Assembly (NCBI GenBank): GCA_027579435.1
Contig: JANBPK010000814.1
Location: 62,001-126,000, forward strand
Length of the DNA: 64,000 nucleotides
Reading direction: 5' to 3'
Origin: Candolleomyces eurysporus
Lineage: Eukaryota > Basidiomycota > Agaricomycetes > Agaricales > Psathyrellaceae
Positions 36,318 to 47,473 of the stretch are shown here, in pieces. Position 1 is the first letter of the stretch, and every line of letters begins with the position of its first letter. The translations under genes were made by a program, and so were the position numbers. Under the pieces are notes generated by a model. The model saw only the letters and a list, made by a program, of their open reading frames with translations, did not search any database and was not told where the DNA came from.

Positions 36318-38021
36318 ATGGCTCACCAATGCTTCCGTATTCCTGAAGTTCTGCAACTATTCGTTGGCGCACTACGGAGTAAGGAGGATGTGCTTTCAGC
36401 GGCCCTAACATGTCGCGCGTTCCTCGACCCGGGTCTCGACGAGATTTGGCGTTCCATCGTTCTATTCAAACCCCTCATATCCTGTCTCCCTGAGGATACA
36501 TGGGAAATTCGGGAGGAGGAGGCATCATATATGACTCCCAAACTGAGAGTAGTGGTAAGGACTGTTCAGTTGTTTAAGCTTTCGTCGCCAGCTGACGGTG
36601 GACGAAATCAGTATCCGCGCAAGTCGAACGGCAGGGTACTTACACCACAAGACCTCAAGAGATATTTGGAGTTCTACTCTCGTCGTATTCGTTCTGTGTC
36701 TTCACCGACAGGTTTTTGGAGAGATAATATAGTGCTATCCACAGAGTTTCTCCAGGTATTGGAGTTGGAAATGCATCTTCAACCTGGCGCCTTCTCACCC
36801 CTCGTCACTCAATTCTACTGGGATTCGTATTCCAAAACCCCCCTCATTAACCCATTTTCGGGCTTTTCTCTTTTCTTAGGTCCTGAAACGGAGCTTCTTC
36901 ACACTGAAATCTATTCAGATGAACCCACGCAGGTTGCCGCGCTGCGAAATATCCTGAATCATCTCCCAGCGTTGAAGAACTTATCGGTCGATGGCACGTC
37001 TCTTCCAGGGGGCGATCCATTTATACATGAATGCGGCTACCTTACTTCATTCCGTTGGAATGATCTCGAAACCCTCCGCATCTCAGATCTTCCCATGAAC
37101 ATCATCCCATATCTATCGACACTCCCCCGTCTAACAACTCTCACGTTGGTTCTTGACGAGCCAGAGATTCCGCGTCTGTACACATCGTTATCACACGACG
37201 AGCAAGAAATTTCGTCAATTGGTTTCGCGTCCCTTCGAACACTCTACATAATTTCAAGCTTCGTGGACGCGACTGGCTTCCTCCAACGGCTCCGCCCGGG
37301 GAATCAAATACGCCACCTCACCCTCATGCCTTACTTCACCTCAATCAAAACCGACGATGATAGCCAAATCGCGGACTACCGAAACCAGGTCGAGTTTTTG
37401 ATTCAAACTATAGACGCTCATTTGAATCCCCAATGTCTGAGAGAGTTGGAGGTATATGCGGACGAATCTGAAATCAAGGAGCCCTTCGGATTGGTTTCGC
37501 GAATGTTGGACATATCCCCGCTCTTCAAGTTCAACGAGCTGAGAAAACTAGATATCTCTCTTAACGACGGTGTTGGGCTGACGGCGGCGCAAGCATCTAC
37601 GGTCCCTACATCCTGGCCGAGAATAGAGACTCTGAAATTGGAGAACACCTTTACTATTCGACACCCCAGTATCGATCATGTCCATCTCCTGGATATTGCC
37701 ACTAGATGTCGGTCACTTCGCAAGCTCACCGTGTCTTTCGATGCAAGTCGGGTAGCAGAAGGCGACTGCGCCGGTGGCATTGCCGTGTGTCGACGTGATG
37801 GTGCAACGCCGCCTCTCAAGGAGCTTTCCATCGGCCACTCCCCCATCGAATCACCTTCGCTTGTAACAGCCTTCCTGGCTGATCATTTCCCAGAACTGAA
37901 AGCCGTTCACACCGACGGATCGGCATTGGGTTCTCCTATCATGTACCAGGAACGGTGGGACGTGGTCTCGAGGGCAATCAGAGACCGGGTAACGAAAGTA
38001 GGCAGCAACCATGCCATATAA
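36318..38021 (+). CDS. F-box/LRR-like protein, family member B
   Basis: Tandem duplicate of the gene 370 bp upstream. It starts MAHQCFRIPEVLQLFVGAL and has LSAALTCRAFLDPGLDEIW identical to copy A. By comparison an intron lies at about 36556-36610 (gtaagg...aaatcag), after which YPRKSNGRVLTPQDLKRYLE aligns with copy A. Here the intron happens to be open in frame, so a naive reading would retain it. The C-terminus reads IGHSPIESPSLVTAFL, HFPELKAVHTDG and ends RDRVTKVGSNHAI. Promoter, leader and 3' flank are also similar to copy A, so the whole transcription unit was duplicated. Function is inferred only from the F-box. Confidence 0.85.
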   Translation: MAHQCFRIPEVLQLFVGALRSKEDVLSAALTCRAFLDPGLDEIWRSIVLFKPLISCLPEDTWEIREEEASYMTPKLRVVVRTVQLFKLSSPADGGRNQYPRKSNGRVLTPQDLKRYLEFYSRRIRSVSSPTGFWRDNIVLSTEFLQVLELEMHLQPGAFSPLVTQFYWDSYSKTPLINPFSGFSLFLGPETELLHTEIYSDEPTQVAALRNILNHLPALKNLSVDGTSLPGGDPFIHECGYLTSFRWNDLETLRISDLPMNIIPYLSTLPRLTTLTLVLDEPEIPRLYTSLSHDEQEISSIGFASLRTLYIISSFVDATGFLQRLRPGNQIRHLTLMPYFTSIKTDDDSQIADYRNQVEFLIQTIDAHLNPQCLRELEVYADESEIKEPFGLVSRMLDISPLFKFNELRKLDISLNDGVGLTAAQASTVPTSWPRIETLKLENTFTIRHPSIDHVHLLDIATRCRSLRKLTVSFDASRVAEGDCAGGIAVCRRDGATPPLKELSIGHSPIESPSLVTAFLADHFPELKAVHTDGSALGSPIMYQERWDVVSRAIRDRVTKVGSNHAI

Positions 38022-38723
38022 TACTTGTCAGCGGCAACCTCTCGCTTCTTGATTTTGCATTCCTGAGGCAATCTTCGTCTATACCCGGTTCTTTTCTTAC
38101 ATTGTAAAGAACTGTTTCATAGTTCAGTGTACTCTTAAAACCTCACACAACTCGTCAGTCCAGCTATGCAAATTTGGCGCTTTCCTGCTCTGAGGCATGA
38201 GGCAATCAAAACGCCAAGAAACGTTCCGAACTGAAAGCCGTTTACAGCGACAGGTCAGAGTCGGATCCTCCTACCAAGTGCGAGGAACTGTGGAAAGCGG
38301 TCTCGAGGGATATTACAGCCTCGCAACTAACCTTGCAACTCGATGATGTATTTGCAAATGAGAAATAAAATCCAACCAATAGCAGGGGAGGGCAAGAAAA
38401 GAGTCGGACCGCAATTTCGGGCATTGTAGCACGTCAGTAGGACGCCGTAGTACAATCCCTGGAGGAGGGGGCAATGAAAAGTCAGAAACAACGCGAAATG
38501 GCCCGGCGACTCGAGGCGAATGAGAAACGCATAATCTCCGTAGACGAGGCGTGGGGGTCGAGCTCTGAAGATGGCTGCAGACGCGCTGTTGGGTCGAGCG
38601 CAATCGAAATTGTGAAAGTGTATGCAATGGAAAGAAAATATGAAACATGCCAATTGCAAGTTAGACCGACGCACAACTTCTCGATAGCTCTAATTTATAC
38701 AGTGGTCGCCCAACGACCCCAGA
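38022..38723. other. intergenic with duplicated 3' flank
   Basis: 38096-38175 resembles 36056-36135 downstream of copy A (ACATTG, AAGAACTGTTTC, CTCACACAA, GCAAATTT-type words in the same order). It then runs into the relic at 38224. The remainder is the 3' flank of SWC5. Confidence 0.55.
38224..38310 (+). pseudogene. relic of a third F-box copy, C-terminal end only
   Basis: About 87 bp match the 3' end of copy A (about 35844-35928). In translation SELKAV, YSDRSESDPPTKCEELWKAV is recognisable against copy A's VVCSDRSESESPTKYEERWK. Copy B differs here, so the relic derives from a copy-A-like gene. Nothing upstream of it is retained, so it is a truncated tandem copy. Confidence 0.75.
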
Positions 38724-39676
38724 TTATAACTTCCTTCGCTTCATCGAACTCCCAGCATTATCCAACAACTCTTCCTTCCTCTCATCCACTCTGTTCAAAA
38801 ATTCGACCTTCTCCAGATAGCTACCACCCGACTTTCTGTTCATCTCCAACTCTGATCCTTGTCCCGAACCTTGAACGTGGGCAGTCCAATCCATAGTGGA
38901 TTTTTGCAAGGTCGTTATCTTCTTGGCTTTGTTTGCCGAGGAAGCTGTGGGGAGTGTGGGGAGTGTCGTTTTGGGTTTTCGTGGACCGGGTGGTTTGCGT
39001 TGAGCTGGTTTTGGATTTGGTTGAAGTGACGATGTTGACGGGTTAGTGGATGGGAGAGGTGCAGGGGTGGAGGTGGAGGCAAATGTAGGTTCAGAAGGAG
39101 CGACGACGGGTGGAGTGGATGAGGAACTTGGCGAATCGACGTGTTGAGGCCAGCGTTTCGCATCTTCTGACGTTTCAGGGACTTCAATTATTTCCCTGGA
39201 TGCATAGTGCATAGTTAGGTGATTGGTTGAAGCCTTGAGGAGTTGAAAATGCAAGAGAATGTAGATAGACGTACTCGTGCTCCTCACCAGCAAAACGATA
39301 CTTCTTCACTACCTTCACGAGCTTCTCCTTTTTCACTTTACCACTCGTAGTAGGTTGCGAGGCTACAGAAGCTTGGAAATCTTCCCATACTTTGTTCAAG
39401 TCTCTGTGAACCAAGCGTCAATTTCACGAACAAAATGCGTCAGGTCGCTCAGAATTCGTCTGAACGCACTTCTTCTCTTTGACATCCTCTTCCCGCTCGG
39501 GCTCGGTCGGTTCCCCTTCGTTTACAGAGTTTTCGCTATCTGAGCTACTACCACCGTCATCTGTAAGAGAGATTGAGAATAGACATATAGCCGAGAAGGG
39601 CGCCAGTCGTACCTTTCCCCGGAACGTAGTCTTCGTCGTTTTCTGAGTCCGAGTCTTCTTCTATGGGTCGCTTCAT
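38724..39676 (-). CDS. SWC5: SWR1 chromatin-remodelling complex subunit Swc5
   Basis: BCNT-C (Bucentaur) protein needed by the SWR1 complex to place histone H2A.Z in nucleosomes. Exon 1 starts MKRPIEEDSDSENDEDYVPG. The next exons are acidic, then basic (DLNKVWEDFQASVAS, KVKKEKLVKVVKKYRFAGEE). A Pro/Ser/Thr-rich linker follows. The C-terminal BCNT-C domain contains KKITTLQKSTMDWTAHVQG and GGSYLEKVEFLNRVDER, ending SSMKRRKL, a likely nuclear signal. The acidic N-terminus, ideal for binding H2A-H2B, is conserved in the family. It is divergent from the uS8m gene across about 430 bp. Confidence 0.92.
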
Positions 39677-40102
39677 GAAGCTTTAGAGAAGATGTAGAGA
39701 AATAATACGTGCTTGAACACCCACTGAAGCAAGTGGGCACGGATGTAGAGGTTTAAGTCATGGTTTTTCCATTGAAAGGTTGTGAAGGTTGCGGCGCGGT
39801 TCGCGGAGATCTACTCTCGGCAGTTGCCGTCGGTGTGAGAGCCGGGCAAGTCAAAGGGCTCCGAACCATGGTTGCGATTGCCCCACCTCGAGCGTTGGTA
39901 GATTGCAGGGGTCGTGCTGGTCGCTCACGGAAAAGTCCGTCCGGTGTTCCAATGATCATACAGTGGTCTTCAACGTTCAACGCCAGGTCCCGCTAGCGCT
40001 GTTTATCAATGCTTGCCAAACACGAGAAAGCCAAACAGGGCACAACACCACGTAGAAAATGTCGGTCGGGGATTGGTGACGGTGCAGACGACCCCAAACG
40101 CA
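39677..40102. promoter_or_regulatory. shared divergent promoter, SWC5 / uS8m
   Basis: About 425 bp separate the start codons. Frames reading into it upstream of 40103 are open but not conserved-looking. No TATA box is seen. Confidence 0.4.
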
Positions 40103-40570
40103 ATGCCTCTCCCACACGACCTCTGCTCGCACCTTCAAAACGCCTTCCGGGCACGACACGCCAAGGTCCTCGTACCTCACTCAACACAAAACTTGGGCAT
40201 TCTCTCCATCCTCCTCCGTGCCGGCTTCCTCACATCCCTCACCCGAGGCACCACCGTCGAACCTTCTCCTTCCCGTTTCAATGAAGTGAAAGACAGCGAC
40301 AAACGTATCTGGGCAGAACTCAAGTACCGAGGGGATAAACCCGTTCTCAATTCTATGGAGCTCGTCAGTATGCCAAGTAGGAGGGTGTTCATGGACGTGG
40401 GGGAGATTCGGAGGATGTGTACGGGACGGAGGGCGGCCGGACGGGTTAGTCCACTGGGTATGGGTGAGGTGGCAATTGTGAAGACGGATCACCCAGAGTA
40501 TGAGTGGGTGGAGGCGAGAGAGGCGCTGCAACTGAAGCTTGGTGGCGAGGTTGTGTGTAGAGCCAAGTAG
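40103..40570 (+). CDS. MRPS8: mitochondrial small-subunit ribosomal protein uS8m
   Basis: Binds the central domain of the 15S rRNA in the mitoribosome. A single exon of 155 codons. The start MPLPHDLCSHLQNAFRARHA at 40103 is chosen because it begins the conserved S8 N-terminus (helix with LCSHLQNAFRA, then LGILSILLRAGFL). The open frame extends to 40013, but that part is unlike S8. The C-terminal domain has RRVFMDVGEIRRMCTGRRA and GMGEVAIVKTDHPEYEWVEA, ending EVVCRAK. The length is usual for fungal uS8m. Confidence 0.88.
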   Translation: MPLPHDLCSHLQNAFRARHAKVLVPHSTQNLGILSILLRAGFLTSLTRGTTVEPSPSRFNEVKDSDKRIWAELKYRGDKPVLNSMELVSMPSRRVFMDVGEIRRMCTGRRAAGRVSPLGMGEVAIVKTDHPEYEWVEAREALQLKLGGEVVCRAK

Positions 40571-41530
40571 ACACGTTGGCCGTTCCGCTCTCTTATGGTG
40601 AGTATTCAGCATTCTCATAGAGGAACGCCATGCTGAGTTGCATTTAGGAATTGCTATCTCCATTATTCTTATATATAGCTTAATGCTAATACCGTCTGTG
40701 AGGTCGGCCACGACTACATCTCGCGCAAAAAAGGCGGCGTCGGGGTATCGGTACAAGCCTTCGACGTAGAACTCGGACGACTCCCTTGGTCTACCCATTC
40801 ATTCCCACTCCTCTGCATCGCATGTACTTACCCTAAACATCCGTCTATATCATAGAATGCACGCATACAATTTCGGCAAACCCACATGTGGCCGAAACTG
40901 AAGGTTCGAGAGTTTTCAATGTTAAGTATCGTCAATAATTGTGCATCTCGTATCGTCACCGTTCGCTTTGCATTCGATTTCGACGCTACTTCCTCAGGTT
41001 TCTCGCTTCAACATTGGCAGTATATTGATATGCACGTCTCCCTTATGTTTTTTNCGTCGCCTTAAACATGGCAGCGACCAATCGTGCACTTCCATAGTCT
41101 TCTCTCTCATATCGTCCAGCCCGGATCGAATCTCGGGACCCACCTGTCAAGAGCGAAGATTAGACAGCACCACCATCTTATGTCAAAGGCGCCCTCTCAC
41201 CTCGTGCATCTACGTATACAATTCATTTAGCTTGGTGTGACTGAATGTATGGGAGTGTAGGCGTATCCAATGATAGTAGGCAGCCCCACACCCAACTCCG
41301 GCGATCTCCCTGACCCTTGGAGAAGCAGTGAAGGTCATGAGAGCTTTCTCGCCTTGGTTTAGCTATCTCTGACGTTTGGTTTTGGTATATAAGGATTGAA
41401 GCGAGCGAATACGACGTTTCCCCCACAACTACCATCTTCGATCCCTGATCCCTTTCCTCTCGACGCTGACGCTGAGAGTGACGGAGTTAACGTTACTGCT
41501 ACTTGAAGACTTGTTACATACGTGCCAGTG
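40571..41530. other. intergenic, P450 promoter side
   Basis: No gene is recognised; frames antisense to uS8m that run in here are shadows. It includes an N at 41054 after a T-run and the TATATAA at 41386. Confidence 0.45.
41386..41392 (+). promoter_or_regulatory. TATA box of the second P450
   Basis: TATATAA lies 139 bp upstream of the ATG at 41531, followed by a C-rich leader. Confidence 0.5.
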
Positions 41531-44427
41531 ATGTCCGTCACGGAAAATGTCCTCGCAAAGATTCTCCCTGGGTCAGCTACGACCACAACGTCGACTATCA
41601 GCAAAGTAGCCCAAGTTGCCCTGATCTACGGGTCAACTTGGGTGCTCTGGAAACTCGTCCGCCGTGTAGCCGCAAAGAAGAAGACGAGCTCGTTGGAGAG
41701 CGTGGCCGGGCCTGATGGGGGTTCTCTCCTTGCAGGTAAGCAAAGCAACTGTCCTTTCTCTTTTGAAATGCTTCGGTTTCAGCCTCGCGAGGTTGTGTTT
41801 GACTTGTGGTACGGGAAAAAACGTCTTTGAACTTTGTTTGACGCGCGCCTATTCGTTTGGCAGGTCACTTTGACAAACTCTTTAGTCCGAGCGAGGGTTG
41901 GGAGTTTCATAAGCATATTGCGGAGACTTGTAAGTGCATCTGAGATTCCTTTTCCCAATATTTGACTGATGACTTTGAATGCGTAGATGGAGGTGTGGTG
42001 AAGCTTTCTGGACCGCTTGGTGTACGTCTCGTGCTCGCTCCATTCGCCGCCCTGGAGAGGTTCTCGCCTGACCCTCGATTGGATTTTTTTTGGTTATGCA
42101 GGAAAAGACGTTGTACGTCTTCGATCCAAAGGCACTGTATCATGTTATCGTCAAGGTACGGCTGCTCTATGCGTTGGGTTTGGGTTAGATGTAGACTAAC
42201 CCGTGTCCCAGGACTTGTACATCTTCGAAGAGTCCAAAGGGTTCTCCGTGTACGTCTATCTAATATTAAACCAATTTTTCTTCCTCTCCTCCCGTTGCAT
42301 TTGCGATACTGAAACTTTGCTTCAGTTTTGCCGGCTTGACTTGGGGACAAGGTCTCCTCGCTACAGTCGGTAAGTGTCTTTCTTTACCTTCCCCTGTTTT
42401 CCACCTATCTCCTTGATTATGGATGTAAATGCTTACACTAAAGTCGTATGTAGGCGAACAACATCGTAAACAGCGCAAAATGCTCAACCCGGTGTTTTCG
42501 ATGGGGCATATGAGGGGTGTTAGTGAGTGTCTTTCTATCGTCTCTTTCTTAAAACCTGGTGAAAGGATGCTGATACATTTGCGATCATACTAAAGTCCCT
42601 AGCTTCTATGAAGTCGTTCATAGGGTAAGTCGCCCTCGCTTTTCGCCTACGAAGAATAAAAGGGATTTATGGAGGCACCTGTGTCGATAACTAGCTCAGC
42701 GACACCTTCGAAGATCAGCTTGCCTCGTCTGGGGGAGCCAAAGAGGTACGTTATCCCATCTACAAACGGCATTCAGATCCTGAACCACGTGCGTGTCGCC
42801 AGATCGAAATGGTACACTGGGTCAAACGCACCTCGCTCGAACTCATCGGGAAGAGCGGTTTGGGGTACTCGTTTGACGCGCTCACTGAGAATGCGGTTGA
42901 GCATCCGTATAGTCGGAGTGTCAAGATGTTCAAGTGGGTTTCTTGATCGCTTTCTTCTTCTTCCCGGTCCTCTCCTCCTCCTGTTCTGCGTGGTGACTGT
43001 TTATGCATATACTGACTCCGTTTACTCTATACAGCGAAGTCTCCTCAAAGCTCATTTTCGCCCAAACCTTCTTCCTCCCTTTGGTTTACAACATCGGTTC
43101 TCCGAAATTCCGGCGATGGGTCGTCGATACTGTTCCGTGGAAGAACTTGCACGAGCTGAGGGACATCGTAGACGTTATGCATGGGGCGGCGTGTGAGATC
43201 GTTGAGGTGAAGAAGAGAGAGTATTACGAGAACAAGAAAAAAGAGGAAATGGGTTTAGATGTGGATGAAGGCAAGGCGGGTAAGGGAAAGGATATCATCT
43301 CTGTGTTGAGTGAGTATTTTTTACGGTTTCTTAGCATGATGAACGTCATGCTAACCGATGGCTCTAGTCAAAGCAAATATGGAAGCTGATGAACGCGATA
43401 AATTGGACGACGCGGAACTTACTGGACAGATTGCGTATGTCTTACAATATTCTTACCCATGTGTTAACTAATTCGTCCCGATGCTGCAACACGCAGAACC
43501 CTGACATTCGCAGCGATGGACACCACTTCCTCCGCGCTCGCTCGTCTCCTACACCTCTTAAGCGAGCACCAAGCTGTGCAAAACAAGCTGAGAGACGAAA
43601 TTCAACGAGCTTACGCTTCCAAAAGTTCGGGTGGACGAGCCCCTTCGGATGAAGATGAAGAAGAAACTGAAGGACAGCTAAACTACGACGAACTCATGAA
43701 TCTTTCATACTTGGACGGCGTAGTCCGAGAAACCCTTCGTTTGTACCCTCCAGCTCCAACTGTGCTTCGCGAGTGAGTTCATCCACTTTCTCATCACCCT
43801 CCCTCCAAATAGGCCGTGGCTGAGCTATGATATCGTGATTTGCACAGAACCTTGCAAGACGTCGTCTTGCCCTTCTCCAAACCCCTATTGAGCTCGGACG
43901 GAAAGACCTACATCACCGAGGTCGTCGTCCCCAAAGGGACGAAAGTCTTCCCGGGGTTGTACGCCGCTAATAGGAATAGAGACGTCTGGGGCGAAGATGC
44001 GGAGGAGTGGAAGCCGGAGAGGTGGGTGAAGGCTTCTGAGACAGGTCAGAAGGTGGTGAATGAGAGGATACCTGGAGTTTATTCGCATTTGTGAGTGGCC
44101 GTTTCTTTCCTTACTAGTTTTGGAGTAGAATCTGATTGCCGCTCCGTATAGGATGACGTTCATTGGGGGCGGACGAGCTTGTATCGGATTCAAGTTCGCG
44201 GAATTAGAAATCAGTACGCTTCTTCCTCTTCTCCTGGCTCGCTCTCAAATCATTGAACGTTTCTTTGTTGAATTACAGAGGTCACTCTATGCGTTCTGCT
44301 CAGCAAGTTCAAGTTCAACATGCCCAAGGACAAGAACATTTCATGGAGGATGACACCCGTCGTTACTCCCAGTGTAGACGGTGGGAACCAGCCAAAAATG
44401 CCTTTGGTTGTGACTCGAGTCCAGTAG
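41531..44427 (+). CDS. cytochrome P450 monooxygenase
   Basis: Microsomal monooxygenase with many short introns. After the N-terminal anchor (VAQVALIYGSTWVLWKLVRR) come VVKLSGPLG, the EEQHRKQRKMLNPVFS-type C-helix (here GEQHRKQRKMLNPVF), the I-helix AAMDTTSSALARLLHLL, ExxR as ETLRLYPPAPTVLRE, NRNRDVWGEDAEEWKPERW, and the heme loop FIGGGRACIGFKFAELE. The last intron splits E-I-K before VTLCVLLSKFKFN, and the protein ends PLVVTRVQ. A basic, acidic-rich insert sits between the K-helix and the preceding loop (SSGGRAPSDEDEEETEG). It is a different family from the P450 at 0.5 kb; it resembles the long-chain/xenobiotic P450s expanded in white-rot fungi. It converges on the laccase. Confidence 0.92.
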
Positions 44428-44835
44428 TAGCAAGCCTGAGGCGGGGTGGTCGTTAGTACAGACGGGTGTCTGTTGAGCGTTGTATTAAGGACGTAGTATG
44501 GCGTGATAAGGTTGAATATCGTGTAGCACAAGAGGTACCAATATTGATATATTCGTGCTTTGAACTTGATCTCGCTCGCGCTGAAAGACGCGGAACACAG
44601 ATAGATCACATTGTTCGACAGGCCACGACGATCAATTACAATGCATCGACGTATTACAATTTTACTCTCAATGTCCAACCAAGTATACGGCCAACCAAGC
44701 CCAGAGAAAAAAAACAAAATACCAATAATACAAAAGATAACAGAAGAAACGAAGTAATACTAGCATGAAGTCCGTGTATCCAAGGGGAAAAGACGTTCCT
44801 AAGGCACAAAGAAAGACGATTGTTCTCGCCGACAC
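44428..44835. other. convergent 3' flanks, P450 / laccase
   Basis: Tail-to-tail spacer of about 400 bp, A-rich near 44700-44760, fitting polyadenylation regions. No gene is seen. Confidence 0.45.
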
Positions 44836-47428
44836 TCACTGCAGGGCAGGAGGAAGAGCGTTATAGATGGGACAGAGATCCAACCACTCTTGCTTGATTA
44901 TCTGGGACTGCGGCCCAGAGCGTTGCTCAGCTGGCGCTTCAGCAAACACGACAGCTAAGCCTGCTTCAAGATGCCAATCTGCGAAAAGAGTATATGAGTG
45001 CGGGTTAAAGTGAGCGAAATGGGCGTCACGTACCAATATGGCAGTGGAGGAACCTATTAATAGAATAAAGGAAAACACTGAGGGCCGATGCTTGATTTGC
45101 GGAGAAAATGCGCTCACCACGGGCCAGGATTGTCAGCCTTGAAACGAATGATTCCAGTTCCTCCCTTGATACCGACGACATCTCGGCGGGGAGGGTTCAC
45201 ATAGTTCGGCGGTCCGCTGTTACCTTGGACAACGTCGAACGCATGTCCATGGAGACTAGATGCCGATGTTAACATATAAATCCACCTATTTGAGTGGATC
45301 AACCACTTACTGGAAGGGACTTAGAGAGAGCCACATCGTGGTGAGCAGAAAGAAAGCTAGATAACACGATGACACTTACTGAGTGTGGCCTAATCCAAAG
45401 CATGATCAGTTGAGGGATTACAAGTATCAGAAGATAGTATCGTACCATTCGCAGAGCCATGAAGATGAATTTCGACAATTTCATTGTGATTGAGGACCAA
45501 GGTGTGCTCGGAAGTTGTGAAGTCGCCCGGATTAGTTGCCCCACCCAAAATTTGGAGGAGGGTCGGAGTGCTCGGAGAAAGATATTGAATCCCGTTGAAC
45601 ATCCACTATAAAGGGCGTTATTGACAGCTGATAGAGAGGAACTGCGGTGAAAAAGGATACCTTTGTGCCTCCGCTAGTGGAACGAGAGAACTGAAGGTCA
45701 ATGATCCTGTCGGCAGGAGCGCTACCTCCTGGGGCACCAGGGTTCTCCAACGGAGCGAGTGTGTATTCTTGGAGAACATTCTCTGGGTCCCTGTCCGCTC
45801 GAGTGGTCGGCTCAGCGTTAGGAGCTCCCTCGTAGTGAAGAACTGCGTAAACGTTCTCCTCATCGACTTGTATGCAAATATCAATATTAAGGGTGAACAA
45901 TGAAAGCATTGGTGGCTTACGATTGTCGTTGTCACTGTGATGCTGAAGATCCATAGGTGCGCGAATCCAATAGTTCCTGATAGGCTGGTTGGCGTGAACT
46001 ACGGCAGAGTATCGCTGCCCAACGAATATCTCAAAACCGTCAACGGTCTTTGGAACATGGCTAACGCCGTCAACCTGGAGTCACATTCGCTCGGTAAGCG
46101 AATTGATCCAGTAGTTCTGAGAACAAGCACCGACCTCAATAATTGTGATAGGATGGTTCTCGATCGAAAATTCGAAGCTGCCGTAAGCGGAGATATTGAC
46201 GATCCGGAGGCGATATTTCTTTCCCTGGACGACGTTGACCCTGGCTCGAGTGACTGAAGGGCCTCCTACGTAGCGGCCAATTCCATTGATCGTTCCGGAG
46301 TCAGGAACCTAACACATACAAGCAGGGGTAAGCAATAAATCGGGGAATTGTAAAGAGTGACGAAAAGGCATACCGGCTCATGGTTTCCTGCCATGTAGAT
46401 AGCTTGTATACCCGGCGCAGGCTATCGATTAATTGGGTGCTCAGTTGAATAGTATAAGCTGGACAAGGGGAACGCATACAAGATGATACCAATCGCCCAA
46501 TGTGATGACCGTATTCGCGTTGTCTTCGTCGTAGAGGGATAGATGGGGATCGTTCGGGTCCCTCACAACAATAACTCTTCAAACCATGCGTGAGCCTTCT
46601 GACCTCCAAGAAGCTGCTATGTTGCGCATACCCTCGAAGTCCATCGACGTATTGGGAGGAGAGGTGGCTGATAGAAGAAACCATTAGTATTTGTCATAAG
46701 TAACAATGGCATGAGTAGTTTGAGTACCCACCTGTGGTACCTGTGGGGCAAATGTTAGAATCATGTGGGTACTATGAAGACAATATTACCTACCAGTGCG
46801 TGCCGGCCTGTCCTCGAAGCGGGACTGAAAAAGTAAAGCGGTCGAAAAANCGCGCCCGGCTGGTACGAAAAGATAGGGGATCACGTACTGTCGTAGGTGT
46901 ACGAGTTACCAGGGGCAATCGGGCATTGGGTCACCATAGCAGCTTGAGAGCAGAGTCAACATTCTGAAGTGGACGAAGGAGAAATAACATACGTCCATCT
47001 TCTGACGCCGTTCTGCCTTGGAACTGAAAGAAGAGTCAGTGACTGGAATGGTGCCAGACGTAGAAAGGAAATGTCCGTTCAGATACCTACCAATCCGTGC
47101 CAATGGATCGAAGTACTTCGCCTTAGGTAAACAAGATGATGAGTCCATACCCTGTTTGAGCGTCGAGCGGGAAGGGAAATGATATCTACCTCATGAGTGG
47201 GTTCGTCAATTGGTTATTGACGGTGATGTGCAACACATCGTTGTTAGTGGCCTCGATCAGCGTACCAGGGAAAACACCGTTCACAAGTACGGCGGGTCGC
47301 GAGAAACCGTCAGGCGCAATATTGGCATTGGCAACGTTGAACGTATAGTGAACGTCCGCCGCAAGCACGGTGGAGAAAAGAGCAATTTGAGCTAGAAGAC
47401 GACAGAAACTAGAATTAAGAAAGACCAT
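44836..47428 (-). CDS. laccase (multicopper oxidase)
   Basis: Secreted copper enzyme that oxidises phenols and reduces O2 to water. The start at 47428 gives [20 protein letters not shown], a signal peptide cleaved near [10 protein letters not shown]. All four copper-binding regions are assembled across introns: TSIHWHGL (L1); [17 protein letters not shown] (L2), where the intron splits [12 protein letters not shown] (L3); and [15 protein letters not shown] (L4). The residue at the type-1 copper axial position is Leu (EAGL) rather than Phe, the mid-potential class. Very many short introns are present, and some exons are only a few codons long. The N at 46850 falls inside an intron, so it does not matter. 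The end is [19 protein letters not shown] sits 38 bp upstream of the ATG. It could degrade lignin, make pigment or act in fruiting. Confidence 0.94.
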
Positions 47429-47465
47429 GTTGTTAGTCGATGCGGGTGTCAGTAACCCTTCAGCC

Positions 47466-47473
47466 TTTAAATA
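47466..47473 (-). promoter_or_regulatory. TATA-like box of the laccase gene
   Basis: The minus strand reads TATTTAAA, 38 bp upstream of the start codon. The short leader fits a strongly inducible gene, which is an inference. Confidence 0.45.

Noticed and set aside
40181..40798. 205-codon minus ORF across uS8m
   Set aside because: It is the antisense shadow of the conserved uS8m gene.
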